From assembly GCA_025677825.1 (NCBI GenBank), contig JAIXMO010000061.1, positions 1 to 64,000 on the forward strand: a DNA stretch of 64,000 nt, written 5' to 3'. The notes beneath the pieces are model-generated. The model did no database searches. It had not been told where the DNA came from and was given only the letters and a program-made list of their open reading frames with translations. Positions 12,119 to 23,629 of the stretch are shown here, piece by piece. Within the stretch, counting starts at the first letter, position 1. Each line of letters opens with the position of its first letter. The position numbers and the translations under genes are program-made. This DNA comes from Helicostylum pulchrum. Its lineage: Eukaryota; Mucoromycota; Mucoromycetes; Mucorales; Mucoraceae.

Positions 12119-13128
12119 TTGCATTTCGATAAACTGGATCCAACACATATAACCAATATTGATACGACGGCAGTGTGTGGACCTTACGATCCCGTTCTCC
12201 TGTACGTCCACTGTTCTACCAAAGAACCGGACCCAGTATTACGTATTCGACGACAAACTACGCCCACTCGTATTCCACCTGTCATTATAGGTATGAAAAC
12301 ACATACATATGCTGTTATATTTTACTAATAAACAAATAAAAAAAAAAAGTGACGGGAATCAAAAAGGAAGGAAGATCACCAAAGATAATAGACGAACGAC
12401 CCGATACCAGTATAAAAATTATTGTACTTGATTTACGAGACAATCAAGATGCCAACAATGAGAATCAATCTGCTTCCAGTTTTAAAAAAATGCCGCTGGA
12501 TATTTGGGAAAACGTCTTACAGATCGGAAGAGCCTATAAACCAAACCAAACTACAGAGTGTCCTATTCAAATAGATACTCCTACCATTGACGTTTATTCC
12601 GATATTTTACCTAGACAGCAACAACAACAGCAGCTACAACAACAACAACAACAGTTACAACAACAACAGCAGCAGCAGCAAAGCATACAACAACAAATGA
12701 TGTTTAATCCAATATATGGTAATAATATGATGTACGGTAATAACAACAATTACTTAATGAACCAAGCCATGCTATATAATAATCAACGTCAACAACAACA
12801 ACAAAACCATCAACCCAATTACATGCCTGTTATGGCCGCAGCTCAATCAATTATGAACGCAGCGGCATACAATAACATGTACAGTACTTATAATACTCAA
12901 CACATGATGTCTCCTCAACCTCAACATCAGCAGACCCCACCACCACAAATCAAACGAAAACCAGTTCAACTACAACCCTCACAATACGTAAGTCCACACA
13001 TTGAACAACGTCTATTAAGAAAACAATCAGTCCTGTCACCTTCTTTAATGAAACCTCCATCGAGACCAAAGAAAACAGTTACTTTTGCTACAGAAGATAC
13101 CGTCTTTCAACTTGATCCTGTTGAACCC

Positions 13129-13160
<32 letters not shown>

Positions 13161-13374
13161 AGAAGAGGTGTATTATGATCAACAACATCATTATCCACAA
13201 GACGAAGTTGAACGTCGTCATTATGAAGAAAATGAAGCGTATTATACCCAAAATTATAATCCTCCTCCTTCTTCAAGGCAACTTTATTTCAATCATGAAG
13301 ATCAAGAAGAAAGGCATAATGATTCATGGAGAAGAAAAAACTCTATAATGAGATATAAATCCAGGGCGCTATAG
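12119..13374 (+). CDS. Q-rich protein with PP1-docking-like motif, start unclear
   Basis: Two exons (up to 12290, then 12350-13374) join in frame (ATA G|GT ... AAAG|TG ACG) and read well. The N-terminal block is folded-looking (PYDPVLLYVHCSTKEPDP, then TGIKKEGRSP and IKIIVLDLRDN). It is followed by poly-Gln, an Asn/Met/Gln-rich region, a run of ~15 Glu and an acidic Tyr/His-rich tail. KKTVTFATED fits the [RK]-x-V-x-F docking motif for protein phosphatase 1. No family is recognised. No ATG occurs between the SNF5 stop and the intron, and the frame is open from 12056. The start given is a TTG in frame; the real start may be a short upstream exon or a non-AUG codon. The first in-frame ATG is at 12490. 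Confidence 0.5.
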
Positions 13375-13927
13375 AGCCGCGATTCTTTTTTTTTTTTTCT
13401 TTTTTTATAAAAAAAAAAAAAAAAAACGCGATTTCAAAACTGCAAGAAATACCCCAATGCAGTCGATTATTTAGGTACAAGGCTTAGTATTAGATAAAGC
13501 ATATAAATATCCATTGAATAAAATTTTACTCTTTTTTATTATCTTAAACTTCACTTCCAGCACTAGATATTACATTCAAAAGTGTAAAGCTCCCCGATAA
13601 ACTGCTTTTATAATCCACATCTTGATTTTGCTCTTGCATTTCTTCAGCCTGCCGTATAATCTTGAGATATCAGTCACACTTGTATGCGATAAATTTAGCT
13701 ACGTATTTTAACTTATCAATAGCGTAATGATGTTCTTAATAAAAAAAAAAATACCAAGTTTTAAAAAATAAAAGTGAAGCAGACGGTCGGCAAAAAATGT
13801 CACAGCGTTTTTTTTTTGAACTTCTTTGCGTGAAACAAGTGTAGAACAAGTATACATAAAATTGATTAAATAGATCACAAAAGTAACCCCCATTTTATCT
13901 GCCTAAGCTGTATTCATTCAATCATTT
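13375..13927. other. Intergenic, no gene seen
   Basis: AT-rich sequence with A/T tracts follows the Q-rich gene. No coding or RNA feature is supported. Confidence 0.5.
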
Positions 13928-14045
13928 TTTGTTTAGAATAAATCACCTTTCTTCCTCTTTTCCTCCTTCATAATGTATATCACCGTGAGTTTATTTTTTA
14001 TATGCGCACTTTTTAAAAAGACTCAAGTATATCTTATATTCATTT
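13928..14045 (+). repeat. Duplicated 5' segment, copy A (similar to 29140-29255)
   Basis: This segment aligns with 29140-29255 on the same strand. It starts near the shared core ATAAATCACCTTTCTT, continues through a pyrimidine tract and a candidate mini-exon followed by a donor (ATCACC|GTGAGT here, CACCCC|GTAAGT in copy B), and ends in a shared T-rich TTTATATG(T/C)G stretch. Here it lies just upstream of the F-box/LRR remnant, so it could be that gene's old promoter plus first exon and intron start. Confidence 0.55.
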
Positions 14046-14230
14046 ATTCTTCTTCTTTTTTCTAACGTTTTTGTTCTCCTTTCATGTTCGTACAAGAGGA
14101 CAATTTTCTTCATAAAGCTACCGCTCATAAGAGCCCTTCTTGCTCCCAATGTGGTCCATAACGACTGTGATAACGTACATATATCGAGCTGCTTTTTTAA
14201 AAAATGATTTATAAAGACAAATGACGAACT

Positions 14231-15846
14231 GTAGATTGGTCGCTCGCAAGCAGAGAATGGCACAGAGCTTTTGTAACCCATTTGTGTTCCGACGCTGTAA
14301 TAGATTCCAGAGAAAAAGCACTTATCTTTACAAAAACACTAAAGGAATCGATATTATTAGGAAATCATGTCACACGTATCGATTTCATAAACTTATTCAA
14401 TGTAAAACGCAGGGGAACGGCTGACCAGAAGAAAGAATTATGGAACACAGTAGTAGAAAAATGCCCCAATCTCCAAAGAGTTCAAAGCAACAATCATCCT
14501 TAGGTTTGGACTTTACTTCTGCAGACGGCAACACAAGGCTTATTACGTAACTTAACCACACTACCTAAACCCAATAGTTATTTTTTAGGGTCATATATCG
14601 ATATAGCATTGCTGTTTAAAACTTCTTTAACTTCACTACGGTTAAACGATGATTTGCTTTGGTTCGTTCCTCAATTAGATCGTTTGGACGCATACGGAAT
14701 ATTATATGATCAGCTAAATCAATTTGAAAACTTATAACGTCTCCGTATTAATTTTCATTCTAATCCATAATTGAATTCTTTCGATGAAATGGTTGACAAA
14801 TGTGACCGCTTAGAGCATATTACATTTTCTACAACCATCCAACAGGAAATCCGATTAAACGAGCCTGCGACAGCTATCCTCCCACACCTAAAAATCAAAA
14901 CATTTGAGTGTAATTTACGGTTGATAAATACTGAAACTCAACTAAAGTACGTAAGGCAAAAATTTCCCAACCTCGACGACTTCGTAGTTAAATAAGAATC
15001 AAGGATAGACAATACACCAATTGTTTCCGGGCCCACATTAGCTAGATTTATTAATTATACTATGACTACTAAAAAAATCTTCAAAATTCAAATTGACATA
15101 ATTGTAGACGACCTGGTAAATGTTGGCGAGGAGTTTATGAAGAGTGAACAAGGATCAAAAGATGTAATCATACATCATGATCGCGATCGTATTGTTCCAC
15201 GTATCGTGCTATCCTCGAAAAATGGGCTGCACCTGGGGTTACCTCAATATCCAATTGATAATAGTCCTCACGGCTGGTTCTTCTCTGAGGTGGAGATATT
15301 AGAACTCTCACAGTAAATAGCCCAGACAAAACTAGCGATATTATGGATTGGTTATTTAGAATAATTGGATTCTGCCCCGTACTAGAACACTTAACGATTG
15401 ATCGTCCATTGCTTGCATCCTCTACATATCGCCCGCTCCAACATCCTTCGGTGACGAAATTGTCGATTGAAGGAATAGACTATCCTTTTCCAACAACCTT
15501 TTTCGATTCTTTATCGCTTGCTTTCCCTAATCTAAACAAGCTTTATTTAAAATTATTTCGTATTGACAATCCGAATATGAATCCTATTGTCATTAATATG
15601 CCGCACACATCGCTCGAATCATTGACCTGGGAGGATGGCATAAATGTAGAACTTTTTTCGAGGCATGTATATGTTAAAATGAGCACGGAGGCAGGCTCAG
15701 TTTATCAAGCATCGAATAACCGCATCATCATTACTATAGACCAAAGTATTTATAGCTCATCTTCAAACAATATTCGACTGGACCTTGACTTTAGAGACTT
15801 GGGAACTTTTATAACGATACCTTTCTACTATAATTCTACTGCTTAA
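14231..15846 (+). pseudogene. Decayed F-box/LRR-type gene
   Basis: A chain of coding blocks reads as one F-box/LRR-like protein broken by stops and a frameshift. Block 1 (14231-14503) carries WSLASREWHRAF, typical of the end of an F-box, and CPNLQRV, an LRR-like motif. Blocks 14771-14995 and 15062-15316 stay in the same frame but are separated by in-frame stops. The last block (15343-15846) continues one frame over, with CPVLEHLTID and FPNLNKLYLKL leucine-rich motifs. The LELSQ / TVNSPDK junction near 15314 looks like a small deletion. No intact F-box N-terminus is visible upstream. An expressed gene with many introns is unlikely, because the stops are not flanked by splice sites. Confidence 0.7.
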
Positions 15847-16622
15847 ATAAATAAATAAATAAAATATTATACTCTAATTAAATAATTGAAATTCAAAATG
15901 GTATCGAAACCGTTAGGCTTTAATAGTTATTACCTGTCAGAAAAATTCATCTGTTTATAAATGAACCTCCTCACTTCTTCCTTTCTGAGCGAAGGTTTAA
16001 GTAAGACGGATTCAAAATTGACTACCTTAACCATCAATGGTAGTGTATATGACTATGATACAGCTTAAAGAAAAAAGTGTAAAGTTTAGGGGAGATTATT
16101 ACGTATGTAGTTAAATAACAGGTAATAAAGTAGTAGTAAGAGTAGTGAGCACCAGACTGTTTAGTAGTCAATTGAATTAAGACTTTAAGGTTATGAAGTA
16201 TCAGCAATTAATCCTAGGTCTTCTGTTGTGCTCCAAAAGATGTTATAAACAAATGGGAGTTAAACAGAGAGGGATAACTTATAAAAACTAAGTAGAATAT
16301 TTAGTTACCAAGAACTTTTCGTTCCTTTAAGATAAAAAGAAAGGGGGTACTTATAGGAAAATTCAAGGTTCGTGTTACCTTGAATTCAACTGGGAGAGAA
16401 AACGCAAAACTAACTGTATAAATTTTTTGTGAGAAGTCACATACACACAAACACATAAAAATAATAAAAACAAATTACATATATTCTTTGTTACTTTTTT
16501 CTATTTACCGTTTGTGATAGGGTTACCATACAAAATAATAATAAAAAAGATACATAACCTCCCTTCTCCTCCCCTCCCTACCTCCACTTTTTATTGTTAC
16601 CCTACATTCCTTCTTATTTATA
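15847..16622. other. Intergenic upstream of cyclin B
   Basis: No ORF of note. The 100 bp before the cyclin start is rich in C/T (CCTCCC-type blocks near 16558-16590) and may be its core promoter or 5' leader. Confidence 0.5.
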
Positions 16623-18136
16623 ATGAACATTCAACGTGTAAGTATACTTTTTTTTCTTTCTCTTTTTATATAAATGTTAAATCAAAATAATCAAAAAAAA
16701 AAAAAAACTAGGAAAATGCAAGAAGACCATTGGAAGGTGAAAATGCCCACCAACCTTTAAAAACTTCATTATCTGTTAAAAAGACCGGTCTCACCACCCT
16801 ATTAAAACCTTTACAAGACAAGAACCGTAATGCACTTAAAGATGCCAATCCCAACAGTACTAGTAAAGGAGCATATAGGGCAATTCAAAAGCAGGTATAC
16901 GTAGACAAAGAAGTCAAGGTTGTTGAAGACATTGAAAAGACCAAATATACCCAACCTGATGTAGAAGAATCCATCAAAGCAGAGTTTTTTAATGATAACA
17001 AGACAAGATACAAAGCCAAAGAAAAGGAAGAAGAAGAATTCATGGCTGTTGTACCCATTTTACCGATTGTCGTACCAAAGCATTTAAGACAAAGCATTAT
17101 TGATCAACATACCAAATTAGGAGCAAAGCGAACCCACGTAGATGACGATGAAGACGAAGAAACAAAAGCAAATGCCGAAAAGAAGATAAGGCAGAGCAAC
17201 AAAATGTTATTTAAACCAAATGCACCTGCATTAAATATTCAAATCACCAAGGAAACAGAAAGACTAGAACTGCACCAGGAGACACGGGCAAAAATGGCCA
17301 TGTTACAAACATCAGAAACCTTAAAAGAGCATCAACTCGTTGATCCTATGCTTGTTGCAGAATATTCAGGTGAAATATTCGGTTACTTTTTCGACGCTGA
17401 AACCAAGTCAATGGGAGACCCTTCTTACGCTTTAAACTTACAACATGAAGTCAACTGGAATATGAGAGGTGTCTTAATTGATTGGGTGATTGAAATCCAT
17501 CACTTATTTGCATTATTACCAGAGACCTTGTTCTTGACTGTCAATATCATTGATCGCTTTTTATCCTTACGTACCGTGGTACTCAGCAAATTACAATTAG
17601 TTGGTATCACTTCTTTATTCATCGCTACCAAATTTGAAGAGATCTCTTGTCCTACTATGCAAGACTTTTTGTTCATGACCGATAACGCAGTTAAAGAAGA
17701 CGAATTAATCAAGGCCGAAAGATTTATTTTACAAGTATTGGATTTCCACCTCTGCTACCCAAACCCCGTGAATTTCTTACGTCGTGTTTGTACCAATGAA
17801 TCAAAGGGTAACATTCATACTCGTGTATTAGCTAAGTACTTTATGGAAATATCATGTATTGATCACCGCTTTATTGGTATTCGTCCATCAAAGATTGCTG
17901 CTGCCTCACTTTGGTTGTCTAAAAAAATGTTGGCTACTGGTAAATGGAACAGTAATCTCTCAAGATTGGCTGGTTATACTCCTGAAGAATTAAAGCCTAC
18001 TGTTGAAGCCATGTTGGATTTCTTGGCTCAACCCGTTGCCCATGATGCCTTCTTTAAAAAGTGGGCTGCTGTCAACTTATCAAAAGCTAGTATTTTCGTA
18101 CGTGATTGGATTAACAGATACTATATTAACGAATAA
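16623..18136 (+). CDS. G2/mitotic B-type cyclin
   Basis: Regulatory subunit of Cdk1 driving entry into mitosis. Exon 1 is 16623-16637 (MNIQR) and exon 2 is 16712-18136, giving 479 aa. The N-terminal ~200 residues are the degradation region; RRPLEGEN and RNALKDANPN resemble RxxL destruction boxes. The cyclin N box carries MRGVLIDWVIEIHHLF, equivalent to the MR(A/G)ILxDWLxEVH signature, followed by LFLTVNIIDRFLS and LQLVGITSLFIATKFEEI. The C-terminal cyclin fold begins near the PNPVNFLRR motif. Length and motifs fit the Clb/cdc13 type rather than A-type or G1 cyclins. Confidence 0.93.
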
Positions 18137-18235
18137 CTCCGAAAAAAATCACCATTTTACTACTGCTACAATAAAACAAATGTTTTTTTTTTATGTGTGT
18201 GTTGTTGTCTTTTTGTTCTTTTTCATCTTTTATAA

Positions 18236-19104
18236 ATGTCTCAATCTGAAAATTCATTTAAAAACTCTCTTCGTAATTTTCAATCGACAAGAAGTAATAA
18301 CGCTGGTATAGCACTACCTACGACACCTAATTCAACTTTACAATCCTTTCGTGAAACTGCTTCCAATGCATTCTCAAACGTATCAAGCTCTGTACAAGGT
18401 TATATTCCTCTCGGTGGAAACACTGAGGAAGAAGAAGATCCTTGGTACCAACTATCTCGAGTAGAGGTATATATTATCATTCCCTTTTTATTCTTTTTTT
18501 CTTACCAAACATATTTTCATGTAGAGAGTTATGGCTTTTGCTTTATGTCTTGCTTTAGGCGTAGGCTGTTTTGCTTTGGTAAGTTAAATCTTGGCAATTT
18601 TTTTTTCTTTCTTCGTTAGTAATGGTTTTTTATGTACGGATATAGTCATTTTTCTTTTTACCCATATTCCCTGGAAAATTTGCAGCAACGTTTACATGTA
18701 AGTACAAGAGAGAGAGAAAAGTAAGGTGAGCTAATGCAGGATTTTATTTTAGTGGGAAGTATTTTGATCTTGGTTAGTGTGGCTTTATTACGTGGACCTT
18801 TATCTCATTTACAACACATGATGACAAAAGAAAGAATCCCATTTACTGTATCATATGTAGGGTCCATGGGCATGACTTTATATGCAGCAATTGGAGTAAG
18901 TCTCTTTTATTACAAGTGCATACGTATTTTTATTAAAATCTAATTATGTAGTTGCGACAAACGATTTTAACAATTTTGTTTGCAATTATTCAAATAATTG
19001 CTTTGCTTTGGTATGTTGGATCGTATATTCCTGGTGGCATTTCTACATTAAGATATGGTACATCTTATATCGGAGGAAGAGTTGTTTCCATTTTACCCAT
19101 TTAA
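18236..19104 (+). CDS. SFT2: SFT2-type Golgi vesicle transport protein
   Basis: Small four-span membrane protein of the Golgi, implicated with SNAREs in endosome-to-Golgi traffic. Exons 18236-18466, 18525-18578, 18646-18697, 18753-18895 and 18952-19104 join in frame to 210 aa, matching the family. The N-terminal ~75 residues are cytosolic and Ser/Asn-rich. Four hydrophobic segments follow: MAFALCLALGVGCFAL leading to FFFLPIFPGKFAATFT, GSILILVSVALL, the VGSMGMTLYAAIG segment, and ILFAIIQIIALLWYVGSYIPGG. The FLPIFPGKFA and LRGP motifs and the SYIPGG motif are typical of SFT2. An upstream acceptor at 18739 would create a stop and was rejected. Convergent with the next gene, 124 bp apart. Confidence 0.9.
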
Positions 19105-19228
19105 AAAAAAACCCTTTACATTTTTTTAATATACACTTTTTATACAGACACAACAACACATACATATATACACACATATTTTGTTAATAATAATAAAAAA
19201 CAAGTATCTTTTATTTTCGGTAGTTATT

Positions 19229-22200
19229 TTAATCAGATCTTGGAGCTAACTTTCGTTGAGGAGAAGTCGCTATACTTTTATGATATTTAGTAGTGGTCGT
19301 ATGTGAAGAAGAAGTAGAGGGTGCTGGTGATAGAGTTCGAGTTGGAATATGCAATTGAAGTGAGGAAGGTATATTATACTTACCATGGGAAATATTATTA
19401 GTTGAATGAGTATTACTTTTTTGTTTCTTACGTTGCGGTGTAAGATCAGTGTTGGCCGCTTGTTCATCGTCGTATCGGAACAACGCCTTCGCATGTCGCT
19501 TTTGTCTACCCACAGGTGCATGTTCTTCCCATTCCGCAATAAGTCCATCTTGAATACTCATATCGTCTAACCACGCCAACACCTCCGTCGCTGATTTACG
19601 ATGTTCAGGCGACACCTTCAAGAACTTGAGCAACAATTCTTTGCTTAATTTACCCGGTACTTCTCGATCCAGTGCTCTTTCAATATGGTAGTCTTCCCCT
19701 ACCGTCTCTCGTAACCCCTTTAGGTCTGTATCTAAAATACCGTACCATGGTTCAGTTTCCGAAAACGTCTTCCAAATAATCGTGCCAAGCGAATAAATGT
19801 CTTCAGATAATGGGTTGACGAGCCATGGTAAGTCTTCAGTATCCGTACGGTTCTTGGGTAACGTCTGAACAGATCGATAGAGTCGGTACCCATGATCGGG
19901 CTTAGCTCGAATCCACGGTAATTGTTGGCACCACAAGTCCAAATCTTGTTTGGTCAACGGAACTATCTCGCCATCGTACTCTTCTTGCATGTCTTTAGGA
20001 TGTTCGACCCACCAATGATGTACATCACTAGCATGAGTAAACTTGGACTTGCCAAAGTCTATCAGGAACAACTCGGCTCGTGGACTTCCGTCTCGTAACT
20101 TTTCGTCAGTTTCATTCACCATAAAGTTCACTTCAGATAAATCACGATGAGCTAATCCGACCTTATGGATGGTTTCGATACATTGCAACATTTGAATGAT
20201 GAGATCCATCTTTTGATGCGCTGTCAAGCGATGATGGGAATGCGCATGTGTATATTGCTTTAGAGTCTTTTCATAGCGTTGCATGGAGAGACCAATAATT
20301 TCACCGTGTTCTTCTTGTAATACTTCAGTGATCTGACCCATATGTGGTAACCCCTTCAAAGCTAACAAACTGGCAATCTCAGTCGTACGTTGGCTGATCG
20401 TCATCCGACGGAATGTCTGAAGTACCTTTTGTTTATCTTCTCGTAAAAAGTATACATACTTGAAGAAGCCTTCCGCGTTAGGGTAAGTTGAAGTTTTATC
20501 AGTATACTTGTTAATATTAACTACAGGCACATCTTTTTCTTGGGCGTCTACAAAAAAAAAGAGTAAGTATAAAATATAAGGGAGGGGTTTAATTTATGTA
20601 AAACTTACAGTCTCTTAATTTTTGCCAGATTTCTTTAGAAGAATCGATATAATAGTGCTTTAAGTTGGGTGTACTTCTATCATGCATATATCGTTCATAA
20701 GTAACAGCCGTAGATTGGATAGAGGCCTCAGCTTTATCATCAGGAGAAATAGATCGTGTTTCTTCTTCTTGTTGCTTTTCACCCTCTTCGATTTCCATTG
20801 AATCACTGCTTTCCGATGGTGACGTTGATTCATTATCGTTTGTCGGTTTATCATGGTTCTTTAAAACAAGCCGGATGACTGGACGCGAAGGTGACTTTTC
20901 TTCCGTTCTGTCAAGAGCTGGCGGGGTAATACGAATCATGTTTCTAGCAGAGGATTCAGGAGCCGAGTTAACATATTTAGGGCTTGGTGGGTCCGCAGGC
21001 GCTTTAGGTGCTTTGGTTGCTTTAAAGCTTGTAGGGCTGGTAGTTACTTTTGAGCTTGTTGGGCTAGAAGATACTTTGGAGGTTTTTGGGTTGCTAACTG
21101 CTTTAGAGCTTGTTGTTGGGTTACTAACTGCCTCGGAGGCTGTAGGGTTGCTGGTAGATTTGAAAGCGGCAGGGCTGTTATTTACTTTAGAGGCTGCAGG
21201 CTTGCTAGCTGCTTTAGAGGTTGTAGGGTTGCTAATTTCTTTAGAGGTTGTAGGGTTAATAATTTCTTTAGAGGCTGCAGGCTTGCTAACTGCTTTAGAG
21301 GTTGTAGGGTCGCTAACTGCTGCGCCGCTACTAGATGTAGGTACATTGGCTTTGGTATTATATTTAGAAGTTTTGGTAGATACTTTCATGCTTGCTGAGC
21401 TATTTACATTCGACGACATATTTACATTATTGGATGTTTCCGCAGAAGCGACAGGGTTTAAGATAGAGTGCACAAATTCTTTAGCAATTTCTTGATCACC
21501 AATTTTTTTTAAATCGCCTGGCATCTTTGTTGAAAGTTTATACATGTTGTAGACCTTTTTAAAGAAACTACGGTCCATGTCAGAATTAATGACGGAGGTG
21601 GCTCCTTCAACTACTTTAACCACTCGTAATTTGGACCATGCTTTAGGACAGAACTCGTATTCGTCACTCTTGTCCATGGAAGATTCGTCAAACCCGTGTG
21701 TGGTTCCCATAGGCTCGCAGATAACTACGGTTGCTTGTAATCTATACAAGTCTTTAGTGAATGGCTTGATGTTCACGTTGTAGAGAATCGCAAGCGCCCC
21801 GTTGGGGTCGGTGCCTGCCTCGTTTAATAACGTACGGTTTTTGGCAATGTAAAAACGTGGTAAGGGAATGCGCTGTTTATCAGAACGTGACATGTAGTCA
21901 AAGAACGAGGCGTTCAAGTGTTGGAATAATAAGCGTACATTACTAAATCCTCGAAGCTTTTTGGTGTTACAATCTTCATCACTTAATGCTTGCACAAAGT
22001 ATAAGTTGCTAAAATTTGTTGTTTTTAGTTATATGGGGGGGGGGATAATTTTATGTTTTTAGAAAGTTATATACCTTTTTTTAGGTGGTTCAAGTTCTTT
22101 ATACATGGGAAAAATAACACTAGGCTCTGGTGATGGTGAAGGTGAACGAGAAACAGATACCATTCTTTCTTCTGGAAGCGTTGTGCTTAATAAGAAATCA

Positions 22201-22700
22201 ATATCCGTAGTAGATGTTGAAAGATAAAAGGGTCTATAATAATGAACGATATAAATAAAAGAAAATAAACGATAGCTTTTAAAAAGAGACTTTTTTTAAA
22301 AGAAAACATACCTGGGACCTCCTTGAATATATTCAGAAAGTCTAACGTATCTCTTTGACAAGTTTTCAGCTTGCTGGTAGATCAAGTCAAAGGATCGATG
22401 AAAGAGTTGGGCGTTATCCCAAATAAGACAAAGATCTTGAGCAAAGTGGTTATAGTCTTTATACTTGTTTTGATAGAGGTTGCATTCCAACGTCTTGAAG
22501 TCCATGGGAGACCGTATCTCTGTATGATACACTAACGCACTTGCTGGAACTGGAGCCAAGAACTGGAAACAGTCGTAACAGGATAAAAGTTCGTCTAATA
22601 TAAAGATGCAACGGCGAAAAGTTTTGGCTGGCATCGTTACGCCCTTTAATTGCAGGGTCTCACTTGTTAAAGCGGTATCTCGTATTTGTGAGAGAGACAT
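19229..22700 (-). CDS. Bromodomain and protein-kinase domain fusion protein
   Basis: Exons 22700-22312, 22233-22075, 22008-20609 and 20547-19229 join in frame (phases 2, 2, 1) to give 1088 aa. Residues ~28-125 form a bromodomain: PMDFKTLECNL, then LIWDNAQLFHRS in the BC region and a final helix. The usual acetyl-lysine-binding Asn of the YN pair appears replaced by His. Residues ~185-390 are a conserved-looking but unrecognised region, and ~410-520 is a degenerate PTTSK/PAASK repeat linker. From ~676 a kinase fold follows: HRDLSEVN (~783-790), IDFGKSK (~811-817), EDIYSLGTIIW, and a late subdomain-XI Arg. No glycine-rich loop is evident; KVLQTFRR may supply the beta-3 lysine. The catalytic Asp, Asn and DFG Asp are present, so activity is possible. 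A Lys/Arg-rich C-terminal tail suggests nuclear location. Confidence 0.75.
21010..21330 (-). repeat. Degenerate minisatellite coding for PTTSK/PAASK repeats
   Basis: About 20 imperfect 5-10-codon units (NPTTSK, KPAASK, NPTASE and variants) lie within exon 3 of the bromodomain-kinase gene. On the plus strand this produces a long open frame of Leu/Val/Gly-rich composition that is only a shadow. Confidence 0.8.
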
Positions 22701-23629
22701 TGCTTATTTTTTTTTTATAGAAATAAACTCTCTTGTTGCTTTTCTAAGTTGCTTTTGTATACGGAAAACTAAGTTGTTTTTTTTCTTCGTTTAAAAAAAT
22801 TACTTGTGTTTATGTTTTTTTTGACAAAAAATGAAGCTGCCTAAAGCGTAAAGAATTAGTGCTGTAATTTTTTTTAAGAGTCACACGCTCTTTGGGATAC
22901 GATTTTTTTAAATACTTTTGTTGGTTGAAAAAATAAGCCAGTGTATGCTTGCACTCTTTATTGTTTCAAGATAACTTAATAGCTGTAGGTAGGCGGTAGT
23001 GTGGCCGTAAAAACCGTAGTCAAATATATGAATTATTGATCTAATAATAGGTACTAACTTGGTGCCTCTTTTTTTGGTTGTCATTGCAAATCCCCTCCTT
23101 TTTTTATAGGTTATCATCTGAGATAGAAGGTCAGTAGGTACAGCTCACCGGTATATTATGGCATCTTATTGATTCAGCTGAAAATTATATGCCAAAGGTA
23201 TCAAACCTGAAGGTAAAACAGCTTGAACAAAAAACATCTCGTGTAACCCCAATAGGTGTTGCATAGAATAGTGCACATGGAGATATCTGGAACTCATTAC
23301 GGCCTTTTAAAACAACAAGTAGATGTACTTCATCTTTCTCTTTCTTGTAGGCATTTTTTTTTGTCATCCTCATCTATCTTTGTTTTTTTCTTTAAACTAG
23401 TAGATATCTCTTTCATATCCCTTTTGGGCTGGCAAAGAGCAACGTTATACTCACGGTTATTCGTTTCGAGTATAAATGTCATAGTTCTCTTTGCAAGATA
23501 CTATTTATTCTAATAAATATTTGCATAATTTGTCTACTGCATTTTATATTTCTAAATACTAGATTAATTTAGAATGGTATTCTCCGGGACATGATTAAAA
23601 AAAGGCACCTTTATGTAAATGATTTAAAA
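22701..23629. other. Intergenic, no gene seen
   Basis: AT-rich sequence upstream of the bromodomain-kinase gene and downstream of PMS1. Short open frames here lack domain content. Confidence 0.5.

Noticed and set aside
13045..13348. Alternative frames over the GAA tract (poly-Lys, poly-Phe/Leu)
   Set aside because: Shadows of the poly-Glu stretch; the Glu frame is continuous with the Q-rich protein.
20875..21495. 206-codon plus-strand open frame, Leu/Val/Gly-rich
   Set aside because: Antisense of the PTTSK repeat region in the bromodomain-kinase gene; the sense strand joins to exons with clear domains.
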